64,000 bases of DNA from Clusia tigrina (lineage: Eukaryota > Arthropoda > Insecta > Diptera > Clusiidae): assembly GCA_920105625.2 (NCBI GenBank), contig OV050030.1:75803900-75867899 (forward strand). The letters run 5' to 3'. Shown here piece by piece: positions 23,262 to 34,542 of this stretch (the first letter of the stretch is position 1; every line of letters begins with the position of its first letter). The notes beneath the pieces are model-generated. The model saw only the letters and a list, made by a program, of their open reading frames with translations, had not been told where the DNA came from and ran no database searches. The position numbers were made by a program, and so were the translations under genes.

Positions 23262-25623
23262 CTATTTATTACAAAATTTCAATTGTACGAGTTTATTAGT
23301 AGAGAATATTATTATTAATCGTTCTTGTCGTTCCAAATTAATTTTTAAGACAAGCCAAAAGTTTGCAGTTATTGTTGCATCCGAACAAGTAAACAATTGT
23401 AATGGTTGAAAACATCTCGAAGGGATTTTCGATTCAGTTGCTGCTGCTTTCACAGAAAAATACCTTAATGAATTGGGAGTATATTTAAAACTTGAATTTA
23501 AGTCCTTACACAAATTTTGATATTCATTCTCTAAGATGTTTACTGAGTCCGATTGGTGTATTTCCTCTAGATATCCTCCATTCCCTGCATTTAAGTTACC
23601 CACTTCTAAATTTTCGTTGTCATTTTCAACATCATCTAGAATTAAGTGTTTGTAGTGGTTGCCATTTTTATTTGACTCCAATTGGTATTTTTTTACTTCA
23701 TGACTACCTTTATCTTCAATATTCTATTCTCCATTGTCTCTCTTAAAATATGATAATACTTTATTTTCTTCGACTTCCACTCCTCGTACTTCTTGTTTGT
23801 CGAATTTAAAATCATCGGTTGCATATGAGTTATCACTGACAGAATGGTTCTGAAATTCTCCGAGACACTTATTTCCAAAACACTTTTTATATTCATTCAG
23901 CTTAAAAAATCGGACATTCTATAAGTTTATAGAAATTATTACCAAATTTCTGAATATGTTAACAAATGTACCTGACATTTTTCCAGTGCCAACGGATTCG
24001 CATATTCTCTTCTTCGTATCATTTCACCTTCCCCACATGTATTGTTACATTCTGACCAAGGGCCCCACATAGTTAATTGGCACTCTCCGACTTCTCTATT
24101 TTTATTGTATATTCCATCGCCACTTATAAAATCCCTTTGAGTAAAATTTATGTTGTTTTCTAAATCTGCACATTTATTCCCAATGCAAATCCGATCTTGT
24201 CGATTTATCATCATTATGTCACAGTTATACATTTTTGCAACTTCAGGTTGCTTGTAAACTCGATTTCGAAATTGCATTCCCTCTCCACAATTAGCCGAAC
24301 ATTGACTCCAAGGAGACCATGGATGGGTGACACATTCCCTATGTACATTCAAATTATTAGCTGGAAATAAAATAAAAACATTAAATTAACCATTAAACGA
24401 ATTTCTAATTAAGGCTAATGCCGTTCGCTGCTAACATTCTAGATCCTCACACATTCTTTGGTATAAGCTCTGCCGTTTAACTGTCAATATAGCAAAGGGC
24501 TTCATAGGAATTCCAGTATCGAAAAATGGTGACCGTGGATCACTGTGGAAATTTGAACGCATGCTCCTTATAACATCGGGCGGCATTTGTGGTTGATCTG
24601 CTGACTGATATGAAAATATCAAATTTATTCCAAAAATATTGATTGTAAATTTACAGTATAAGTTGGACCGGCGTCTGTGCCAATATCCCAAGGATATAAA
24701 TTGATCACTTTATGCTCAAGCCAAGTACAGTTGCCCATGCAAAGTTCTAAACCAGTCACACCTACAATCCAGTCCGGCGATGGATAAATTTTTGATGCTA
24801 GCGAAATGAGGTGATGCTGTGGATCGACTCGAACAGATGCAACGGATTGACCATTAATATTTGGAAATGATAAACCACGTGCTTTAATAATAGTGCGTAT
24901 TTTATTTTCCTGGAAAAAAATCAACTTAAGTTATAAAAAAAAAATCTTAATAATAGTTAATCACATTAAATTTTGTTGTGAACTCATTTTCCATGATACG
25001 TAACGACCCATGTTCAGCTAAATCTTTCATAGCTAGTGTAGCTAATTCACCATACTCCCAGAAACGATAATCATCCGTGTGAGCAGCACCTACGAGATCA
25101 CTGAAACGAGTGATCCAACCCTTCGTGGGAAAACCTTTCGGATGTAAATTGCGTGACCAAACACCTTCAATAGTAAGCTGAATAAATAGTTTTTTAGTAA
25201 TTTTATATATAAAGCAATTGCATAATTGTACTATGAACCTCATAACGGGCTTCGTCACAAGCGCAACATGGTTTCTCAAATGCTAACCTATGGCCAGCGA
25301 CATCATCGGTCATCTCCTCACATATACGTTTCGTTAAACCACCATCGCCCATGTACCAAACATCACGATGTTGAACCAAAGTGGCTCGAATGAGTACACA
25401 ACCACTTCCAGAGTTCTCTGGTGCAACCCACGCAACACCAACATTAGTCTTTGGATTTGTATTGGTACTCTCTATCAGTTTGACGCAGAGAGGATTATAG
25501 CGTGTCTCTACCGAATCTGTTATCTCAAAATGACCTAAGTTATCATTACAGCTTGTGTCGCCATTGTCATTTTCCAATGCAAGTATGAAACTAACAAATC
25601 GGACACCATTGAATCCATTGAGA
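23262..25623 (-). CDS. Spondin-like gene (Reeler, Spondin_N, TSP1), partial
   Basis: This is a secreted, extracellular-matrix-type protein of the F-spondin/fat-spondin family. Exons on the minus strand are 25623-25239, 25177-24965, 24909-24655, 24604-24436, 24360-23972 and 23918-23262. All five introns are about 50-75 bp with GT/AG ends and keep the frame. Exon 1 encodes a Reeler-like end ('GCVLIRATLVQHRDVWY') and the start of Spondin_N ('CCACDEARYE'). Exons 2-4 complete Spondin_N ('WSRNLHPKGFP', 'SPDWIVGVTGLELC', 'PWDIGTDAGPTY'). Exon 5 has two TSP1 repeats ('WSPWSQCSANCGEG', 'WGPWSECNNTCGEG'). Exon 6 finishes the second, has an in-frame TAG at 23726-23724, then a long open stretch with a Kunitz-like C-x8-C. 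The N-terminus and signal peptide are outside the recognised exons. No recognisable full Kunitz domain follows. It may be fat-spondin or a close paralogue. Confidence 0.85.
23265..23270 (-). promoter_or_regulatory. AATAAA poly(A) signal overlapping the spondin stop codon
   Basis: AATAAA on the minus strand ends where the final TAG codon (23264-23262) begins, leaving almost no room for a 3' UTR before the LOA insertion at 23173. A more distal signal may have been displaced. Confidence 0.5.
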
Positions 25624-25666
25624 CTAACTTAAAGCAGCAAATAAATTACACTAGTTTACACCGAAA

Positions 25667-28500
25667 ATGTACATTTGATGAGAGGTGACTTTTCTTATGT
25701 ATTTTCATCTGCTGAATTCGAAAATCAAGGTTAAATTTTTTTTCATGGAATAGTTTTTGAGATATTGTAATTTTTGTATTTTTTCGACCTTTATTCAAGT
25801 GACAAATCATATCTCGAGCTAGAAATGTCCGATTGGGTCGTTCTACCCAATGCAAGGTATTGAGATGACGAACAAACATGTATAATCGGATCTTTGATTG
25901 GTAAAGCGGTTCAAAATATATCGATGAAAATAGGGCACATTTTCAAATATATAATATTTTACAGTGATGCCGGCATTGATGCCGAATTACAATGGTGCCG
26001 GCGGAAAAGTACGTCTGGTTTCTCTTCATGTACGTAAAGATGATACTTTAACGTAAGAACTAAGACCAACTAGAAGAAAATCGACCGAAAAATTACAAAG
26101 TTATAAGCAATTGAGTGAATAAATCCAAATCCCATATTTTCCGAATATTTTATTTTTTTCGACAATTTATGTGTTGTTTGTTCCGTTAAGTTTGTTTTTA
26201 AAGGAACCGTTATTCCTTAGTGTTATACACATCAGAAATTTGGTTCTTAGCTTGTTAATATTGTTTTGTTAACTCAGTCTGTGAGGAAAAACACTGCGGT
26301 GAGTTAGTAATATATTAATTTGTAATTTTTGTAACATATATTTTTTTCACCTAGAAATAAACACACGCACACGTGTCGGTTGTTTGTCGGTTGTTTGTAT
26401 AAATCTGATTGCCTAAAAGAAAACGAGAATTTAAGTGCGTAAACAATCCAAATAATTTCTGTTACGTGTGTGGCAATTTTGTCCTCCAACAAAATAGACG
26501 TAGATTTACCGATTCATTACAACAGAATTATCTGCAATATTTTGGAATAGCACCCGCAACTTTTCATGAGCATTGGACACCAAATAATGTTTGTTTATCG
26601 TGCCATATAACTCTTGCCGCGTGGGCTTCTTGTTCATGACAGTAAGATTTAATTTATATATACAATTGAATTAATAATAAAGTGAATTATTATTCCAAAT
26701 TAGACGATACATGAAATTCGGTGTACCGATGATATGGAGAGGGCCGCTCTGCCATTCGGTTGATTGTTACTTTTGCCTGAGCAAATCCACTGGTTTTGGT
26801 AAGAGTGCCAAATGGGTTTAGGCGACAGTAGCATCTGCTTCGCTTCCAGTTCCACATTCAAGTGAATTTCCTCATCCTAAGTGCCCCGATTCAACGATTG
26901 AACCTTTCGAATCATCACAAGAGACAGACACAAGCAGTGATAATGAATTTAAACAGGAGTCGCAATTACAACATTTTACGCAGCCTGAACTGAATGATTT
27001 GGCGAGAGATCTCGAGCTGTCAAAGGAAAAATCGGAGTTACTTGTATCTCGCCTAAAACAACGGAACTGTTTGGCTCCGGGAGTAAAAGCAACAGTTTAC
27101 AGAACCCGTGATGAACCTTACGCACACCATTTTAAGAAGGAAAACGACATATGCTACTGCAACGATATTCCTGCATTGTTTGAGCAGCTCGGAGAGTCTT
27201 ATGATCCAAATGAGTGGCGCTTATTCATTGACGGTAGTAAGGAGAGTTTGAAAGCAGTCCTACTGCATATTCGAAATGAAAAACCTTCTATTCCCATCGC
27301 TCATTCCATCAACACTAAAGAATCATATGCCACAATGGCCAGTTTGATAAAATACATTCAATATGAGCATCACAACTGAAAAATATGTTCCGATCTCAAA
27401 AACGTCGGCATGTTGTGTAGAATATAAAAATTTTGTGAAGGCCTTAGACAAGGAAGGCCAAGCTTTTTCCTATTTGAAAACCCTTTTCCCGAAGCTTTCT
27501 TTTGAAAAATTCAAGGAAAGCGTCTTCGATTCCACAGATTTTCCAAAATATTTAACACCCGTCGAAAACGAGACCTGGAATTCATTTCAGCTGGTTGTTA
27601 CCAATTTTCTTGGGAACACTAAAAGCCCTAACTACGAGGGAATTATTACCGATCTGCTGAAGAACTACAACAAGATGAGTACGGAATGCCATTATTTAAT
27701 TTCCTTCCTGGTTGTTTTCTTTTGTATTGTTTTTACCATTATATTTATTTCTTACAGGTGTAAATATGTCTCTAAAAATCCATTTCTTGGATTCGCATTT
27801 GAAATTCTTTCCGGACAATCTTGGTGACGTAACTGACGAACACGGCGAGAGATTTCACCAACAAATTAAGACCATTGAGCGGCGCTATCAAGGATTTTGG
27901 GATGAAGCAATTTTGGGAGACTATGTATGGTTTCTCACAAGAGAAACGGATCCCAAAAGCAACCGGAGACAAAGCAAGAGCCACAACTATTTCTAACACA
28001 CAAAAATGTCAAGAATGTATTGCAAGCGTTTAAACCCAATAAATTGTCGAAAAAAATAAAATATTCGGAAAATATGGGATTTGGATTTATTCACTCAATT
28101 GCTTATAACTTTGTCATTTTTCGGTCGATTTTCTTCTAGTTGGTCTTAGTTCTTATGTTAAAGTATCATCTTTACGTATATGAAGAGAAACCAGACGTTT
28201 TTTTCAACGATTTGTATTTACTTTTCCGCTGGTACAGAATCACTGTAAAATATAATTTTTTTGAAAATGTGCCCTATTTTCATCGATATATTTTGAACCG
28301 CTTTACCAATCAAAGATACGATTATACGACCCAATCGGACATTTCTAGCTCGAGATATGGTTTGTCACGTGAAAAAAGGTCGAAAAAATACAAAAATTAC
28401 AATATTTCAAAAACTATTCCATGAAAAAAAATTTAACCTTAATTTTCGAATTCAGCAGATGAAAATACATAAGAAAAGTCACCTCTCATAAAATGTACAT
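25667..28500 (+). mobile_element. DNA transposon with ~0.5-kb terminal inverted repeats
   Basis: This 2,834-bp element begins ATGTACATTTGATGAGAGGT and ends with the near-exact reverse complement. The inverted repeats run 25667 to about 26170 and about 28039-28500; the left one has about 40 extra bases. GAAA flanks both sides and may be a 4-bp target-site duplication, though the sequence is A-rich. Between the repeats lies a decayed plus-strand gene (26409-27996). The element sits about 40 bp upstream of the first visible spondin exon, presumably within an intron. I cannot place its superfamily. Confidence 0.85.
26409..27996 (+). pseudogene. Transposase-like gene of the long-TIR element
   Basis: The gene is in several frames. 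The first piece (26409-26639) encodes a Cys-rich N-terminal finger ('NNPNNFCYVCGNFVLQQNRR' then 'WTPNNVCLSCHITLAAW'). Next comes 'FGVPMIWRG' with 'VDCYFCL' (about 26710-26780), then a 126-codon open stretch (26999-27379) with 'DPNEWRLFIDGSKESLKAVL'. The fourth piece (27363-27700) has 'FVKALDKEGQAFSYLKTLFP'. An intron-like break precedes the last piece (27770-27996), which has 'GDVTDEHGERFHQ' and 'ERRYQGFWDE'. I recall this domain set from many uncharacterised insect proteins that behave as repeats. Its location between inverted repeats supports a transposase. The mechanism and catalytic residues are not identified. Confidence 0.65.
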
Positions 28501-28577
28501 GAAAAAAATTTTATTTTGTAAAGTAGTATTATCAATCACAAAAAAAAATAAAATAAAATAAAAAAATATATACGAGT

Positions 28578-28749
<172 letters not shown>

Positions 28750-28861
28750 AAGATCTTGAATGAAAACAAATTGCCAATTCTTTCACAATGAATTGATTAG
28801 TAAAACTTTTGAAACACTGTACATCTATAACAACAATTTTAATCATCTTTATAATTAATTT

Positions 28862-28960
28862 CTTTCTCTCTCTCTCTTTCTCTCTCTCCCCTCTCACTCT
28901 CTCTCTCCCTTTCTCTGTCTCTCCCTTTCTCTCTCTCGCCCTCTCTCTCTCCCTCTTTCT
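28862..28960. repeat. CT-rich microsatellite
   Basis: This is a polypyrimidine tract made mainly of TCTCTC with CCC interruptions. Confidence 0.95.
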
Positions 28961-29009
28961 TATATGCGACTCACAAACAAATTCAATTGAATGAATACCT
29001 TAACTTTCT

Positions 29010-30130
29010 TTTTATACGCTTTACTTTTACAAAAGGTAAAAAGGGTATCCTAATTTTGTGTGGTTTTGAGAGGTGTTACAATTTCAATAAGGAGGCGTGG
29101 TAGGTATCGACATATATATACAGATATGATCAGAATCACTTTCTAAGCAATTTTTATTTTGTCCGTCTGTCCGTCCGTGCGTCTGTCCGTCTGTGGCCAC
29201 TTTTTGTCTACACCGTTAAAGCTATCTTAATGAAATTTTTCAGAAGTATAGTCTGGACAAAGATACAGAACCAGATTGCTATATGCGCCGATTTGTACAA
29301 AGACCACGCCTACCTCCTATATAAAGAACATTTTCACTTTTTTTAAAATGACTATAACTTCGGTCCCATTGATGGAATCGTGACGCAATTGGCAGTTATA
29401 GAGATGTGGGTCCTAGTAAACACCATGCAAAAAGTGGGCGGTATATATTAACTGCCACGCCCACTATTATTGAATATTAATAGCTAAGGATCTGGAAGAG
29501 ATTACGGTCAAATTTTACGGGAAGCCACATCAGGACATTATAAAGCTATCTGCAGTAAATGGGGTTGATCAGGGAAAAGACACGCCACTTTTATTATAAG
29601 GAACTTTCGGGTCTAAAACTAAAATTAGCTTAACTATGTTCGTATTGATGGCATCGGAACAAAAATTTGGCAGAAATATGCATAGGCTCGATATAAGTGT
29701 GTGTGCAGAATATGGAGATCATAGTACTGCTGCCACGCCCACAATTAACCAAAAATCATAACTAGGTTCCTATGAAAGATTTATGAACGAAATTTCACAG
29801 GAAGAATGCGGATACCAACATATAACACCACACAAAAAATGGGCGTGCTATTTTCACAGCCCCGCCCACTATTAGCATATTATTATAAATTACGAACAAT
29901 ACTATATTTTTGGACAATATTTTACGTTAGTTCATATATTGACTCTACAAAAAGATATACAAGAAATGGGGTCGATCAGATTAAGGCCACGCCTCCCACT
30001 AATATAATCAATTTAAGGCACGCTACCGAAATTACCGAAGATATTCTCCTAATGATGATTTATGAAGAAAAAATCAACATTGTTGTACTTGCATGCACAA
30101 GGAAAGGTAAAGGCTGTTCGGTTTAACCCG
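29010..30130 (+). repeat. GTCCGTCT-bearing dispersed repeat, copy A
   Basis: This is an interspersed repeat of about 1.1 kb. It starts with a small inverted motif (AAAAGGTAAAAAGGGTATCC), then GGAGGCGTGGTAGGTAT, ATGATCAGAATCACTTTCTA, the tetranucleotide tract GTCCGTCTGTCCGTCC and TCTACACCGTTAAAGCTAT. A series of 'gccacgcccac' motifs follows. It ends near GGAAAGGTAAAGG, so short AAAGGTAAA motifs mark both ends. Two further copies are in this window (30378-32170 and 61185-62113, inverted). There is no convincing coding region; a 106-codon frame near the end has no motif. It is probably a non-autonomous element. Confidence 0.8.
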
Positions 30131-30454
30131 ATTTCTTTACTCGTTTATTCCAATTGTTCTTAAAATAGATGCAGTCACACATACACACATATCTAAATTA
30201 AATTGTTCTTCTGATTTCACCTGTACTGTATAACACGTTCACGAATAAGCACACAATATCCTGAGGTATTTGCAAAAACAGCTGTCGATGTTTTAAACTC
30301 AACCTGAATATCAATGGGACTAGTTTTTACTTGTTCAGTCTGATAAGTTAAATCGATTACAATAATTGATGTTTATATCCTTTACCATTAAAAAAGGTAA
30401 ATAGGGTATACTAATTGTGTGTTTTTAAGGAGGCGTGGTAGGTATGGACATATA

Positions 30455-31366
30455 AAGGGTTTTTCAAAAGAAACGCTACAAAAGTAAATCGATAGTGACA
30501 GCAAACGACGCCATATTTTTTCCCGCTCTTTTGGCATTTCTCTTCAGTAAGGTTTGCCATTTCATCATGCAAAGATATACGAGCCAACAACGAGTCGAAA
30601 TTATTAAAATTTACTACCGAAATTCGGAGTCAGTCGCCTCAACTTTAAGAGCGCTACGTCCAATTTATGATGATGCTCATTTCTGGCTGAATGGCTTCGT
30701 CAATAAGCAAAATATGCGTTATTGGTTAGACAGCAATCCACACGTACTCCATGAGTTATCATTGCATCCCGAAAAAATTACGGTTTGGTGCGGTTTGTGG
30801 GCCGGCGGCGTCATTGGGCCGTACTTCTTCCGTGATGATCAAGACCGGCACATTACTGTGAATGCGAATCGCTACCGTTCAATGATAACCGAATATTTTT
30901 GGCCCCAATTGGATAATATGGACTTGGAGGACATGTGGCTCCGACAGGACGGCGCCACAAGCCACACAGCGAATGCCACAATCAATTTACTGCAAACCAA
31001 GTTTGGTGAACGTGTTATCTCACGATATGGCCCAGTCGATTGGCCGCCTCTGTCGTGCGATTTGACGCCGTTAGATTATTTCCTGTGGGGCTACGTCAAG
31101 TCTATGGTCTATGCCAACAAGCCAGCGACAATTGATGAACTTCGTACGAATATCGAACGTGAAATTGCAGCAGTATCGGCCGATTTATGCTTGAAAGTCG
31201 TTGAAAATTGGGTTCAGCGTCTGGACTTCAGCAAACGTGCCCGTGGTGGCCATGCAAAAGAAATCGAGTTCCATACATAATGGCATCGAACGTACATTCA
31301 CAGGAATAAAGAATTTCATTGATATCTAAAACCGGTTTTGTTTTATTTAAAAAAACTTTTGTAGCG
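30455..31366 (+). mobile_element. DD41D (rosa-type) Tc1/mariner element, internally deleted
   Basis: The left end is TA followed by AAGGGTTTTTCAAAAGAAAC, with CGCTACAAAAG inside it. The right end retains the matching CTTTTGTAGCG but lacks the last 19 bases or so of the inverted repeat. The element inserted in the GTCCGTCT repeat, whose sequence continues on both sides. At about 0.9 kb it is shorter than the roughly 1.3 kb of the two other DD41D copies in the window. Confidence 0.8.
30567..31280 (+). CDS. DD41D transposase with in-frame internal deletion
   Basis: This is an uninterrupted frame of 237 codons from the ATG of 'MQRYTSQQRVEIIKIYY', chosen because it matches the N-terminus of the related copies. 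An in-frame ATG 24 codons upstream would give a longer, atypical start. After about 29 residues the protein jumps from 'TLRALRPIY' to 'DDAHFWLNGFVNKQN', so most of the helix-turn-helix region and linker is gone without a frameshift. The catalytic residues remain: Asp in 'DDAHFW', Asp in 'WLRQDGATSHT' and Asp in 'LTPLDYFLWG'. The last two are separated by 41 residues, the DD41D hallmark described for the rosa clade. It should lack normal DNA binding. It could be a recent deletion derivative or a defective regulator. Confidence 0.8.
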   Translation: MQRYTSQQRVEIIKIYYRNSESVASTLRALRPIYDDAHFWLNGFVNKQNMRYWLDSNPHVLHELSLHPEKITVWCGLWAGGVIGPYFFRDDQDRHITVNANRYRSMITEYFWPQLDNMDLEDMWLRQDGATSHTANATINLLQTKFGERVISRYGPVDWPPLSCDLTPLDYFLWGYVKSMVYANKPATIDELRTNIEREIAAVSADLCLKVVENWVQRLDFSKRARGGHAKEIEFHT

Positions 31367-32189
31367 ATATGATCAGAATCACTTTCTAAGCAATTTTTAT
31401 TTTGTCCGTCCGTCCGTCCATCTGTCCATCTGTGGCCACTTTTTTTCTACACCGTTAGAGCTATCGTAATGAAATTTTGCAAAACTATAGTCTGGACAAA
31501 GATACAGAACCAAATTGGTATATGGGTAGAACCAAATTGGTATATGGCGTTTATGCAGACGATGGTCCCACTAAACACTAATCAAAAAGGAGCCGGTATG
31601 TATTAACTGCCACTCCCACTATTAACAAATAATAATAACTTACGACCTATACAATATTTTTGGACGTATTTTCATTTTAGTACGTACATGGTCCGTACAA
31701 AGCCAAATTGAAGAATTGGGGTCTATCAAATAAAGGATGCACCTCCTTTCCATATAATGAAATATATGCTTCTAGTGATGATATATGGATACAAATTTGT
31801 AGCAGTATACATTGGATTTCTACTAGCCTGCATTCCAAATATGGGCAGATTTTTACTACTGCTACACACACAATTAAGAAAAATCATTACTAGGTTCCTA
31901 TAGAAGATACATCAATAAAATTTCTCATTAACATTAAACCCCACACACATATTTGGCTTGTTATTTTTAGAGCCACACTCACTATTGACATATTATTATA
32001 GCTTACGACCTATACAAAATTTTTAGAATAAACTTTATATTACTGGTTATATTGACACTACACAGCCATACACAAGAAATGGGGTCGATATAATCAATTC
32101 AAGGTACCCTACCGAAAATTACCGTAGATATGCTCATAACGATGATTTACGAAGAAAACTTCCCCATTGTTGAACTAGTAAGCTAGTGC

Positions 32190-32290
32190 TGCCATAGGTC
32201 CTGGTTTTCCAGGTTTTGTCCTGGTTTTAGACGAATTGTCCTGGTGTCCTGGTCTATTGTCATATTGTCCTGATTTTTAAATGTACGTAA
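32190..32290 (+). repeat. Iterated GTCCTGG motif
   Basis: The motif TCCTGGT(T/C)TT or variants occurs about six times in 90 bp, including the small inverted pair CCTGGTTTTCCAGG. It follows GTGCTGCCATAGG, and may be a subterminal repeat at the end of the hAT-like element downstream. Confidence 0.55.
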
Positions 32291-34542
32291 ATAAGGAATG
32301 AGGGCTTTTCTTTTTGTCTAATTATTGTTATGAAAAAATGTTCTTCGCTAGGTTAATCGAAAATCGATAAGAAAATCCTTTTCTTCTCTATCATATTGAA
32401 CATATGATTTGTGTATTGCTCAGAGATTAAGAGATACGAAAGTCTTGCTCTTCTATGCTTGTTCTTCTGAAACTCGTCTCATGTCAGCTGTTTGCATGCC
32501 ATTACCGATAACCGTGTATCGCTGTTTTTCAGGTTTTCTAAAATTTCGAATACGTTTGATATCTTGTAAGTCAATTGTATTTTTTTATGGCTGTTTATTG
32601 TACAGATAATATTTTCACAATATATATCGTCAGAGATACAACTTTTTAGGGCCGCTTTTGGCGTATACGCGGATATTAAAAACAAAATCGATATGCGGTT
32701 ATACAGTTCATCGCCGATAGAAAAATACAGCAAACAAAGTGCAACAAATTTCGTCCGGAAGTTACGCATCTTTCAATCTATTGAACGTGGATTTGCATCG
32801 CTCGTGAGTTTTTCTTATGTCCGTTTTATATACTCGTACATATTTCATTCAAATTCTAATTTATTCATCTGTAGGAAATGTCAAAAAGAAAGTGCAAATT
32901 TTTGGACAGCTACACAGTTGAATATAAAAAAAGGAAAAAGTGATCACAATGCTTACTACTCGATATGTGGAAGTGAGATTTGCATTGCAAATTTTGGAAA
33001 GTCAAGCATTCAAGATCATGTAAAAAGTGCCAAACATCTATCAAAATTATCAATTGTTTTATGTTCAAAATAGTTATTTTATGGTTAAAAAGAACACTCC
33101 ACTTGAGCATTTGATAAAGGTTGCTGAAATCACAAGTGCCTACAGAGTTATAAGCCATAATCACTCATTCAGCTCTTTGGATTGTACCACAAAATTGGAT
33201 TCCATATTATATCCAGATTCAGAAATCGCTGCAAAACAATCGAACGCCAGAACGAAAGCAACAGCCCTCATAAATAATGTTTTGGCACCACATTCAGTTG
33301 CGACATTTACTGATATACTTAAAGATCATGCTCCATATCTATCGATTCGAGCAATCACAAAGCTGAGAAAACTTTCCCCCTGGTCATTCATTATTTTACG
33401 GAAGAAGAAGGAATGGAAATTATTAAAAATCCAATTATTGAAGAATGAAACATCTGAAACAATAACAACATACTGCATGGATTCGGTAAAAACGGCAAAT
33501 ATTCCATTAAAAAAATCTTACGGCATTTGGAGCTGACAACAAAAAACGCGATTTTTGGGGGCAGACAAAGGCATGATGTACTGTCAATTGACATTAAATT
33601 TGTTATTTTGAAGATTTATAAATATTTCTGCATCTTCACTGTCAGAACTGAACGACTGAAGCAGTTTTGAGAAAACGCACAGGTAACATTTAACGCAATA
33701 CTCTCGCATACAAGAAGACGGTAGTTGTCACTATTGCCTGCAATAGAGCGTATATTACAGCTTTGGAAACCGCTCAAAGAATTCTTTGAGATTGAAAAAG
33801 GAGCACCAAAATGAATTACTGACGTTTTTAAAAATCCGTTAGCAGAACATATTTCACATTCATACACAGCCAAGCATTTTTTTATTGAAAAACAAATTTA
33901 AAAAATTTAAAAAAGAAATATTTCTGTAATGGAAGGTCAATTATTTTTAAGTGAAACTCCATGTGATTTGAAAGATAGATTTAAGAACAATATACACAAA
34001 CAATTTTGAATAATTTAAAGAATAGATTTGGATGAAGCCGAAATTTCACATTTTGAAAATTACATTAAAACTTTTTTTACGACTGCAATTAACTACTTAG
34101 ATGAATGGGTGCTCCCTTTAAAAAAGTATGAAATTTTTAGTTGGCTGATATTGGACAATATTCTTGAATGAACTGACGTTCAAAAAACTATTACTTCTTT
34201 GTATGAAAAAAATATTATCTTGTCTGATGAATGCTTTCAAGAAGTTTCTTATCTTAAGTGATTTTTATGGATGAATAAAGAAAATCTAAAAGAAAAAGAT
34301 ACAGGGTCAAATTTTGGATAAGGATGGTTAAATTTTTTGAAAAAACTTCTGAAAAGGATCACAAACAGAATTTGTTAAAAATAGTACAATTTATACGCAA
34401 CCCCGAGTCTTAACGCTCACGTTTTTTCTTTAATTAATTCACAATGGACCAAACAATGAAATTCTTTAAAGATTGATACATTAGAAAGTGTCATTCAATG
34501 CAAGTGTAATTTTAACATGACATGCTGAGAATTTTATAACTA

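Larger units (their letters stand above)
30378..32170 (+). repeat. GTCCGTCT-bearing dispersed repeat, copy B (interrupted)
   Basis: This is the same repeat as copy A, split by a DD41D element at 30455-31366. Copy A shows the uninterrupted target around GACATATATATACAGATATG. The second part resumes with GATATGATCAGAATCACTTT and runs through the GTCCGTCC tract (about 31403) to near 32170. Confidence 0.8.
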
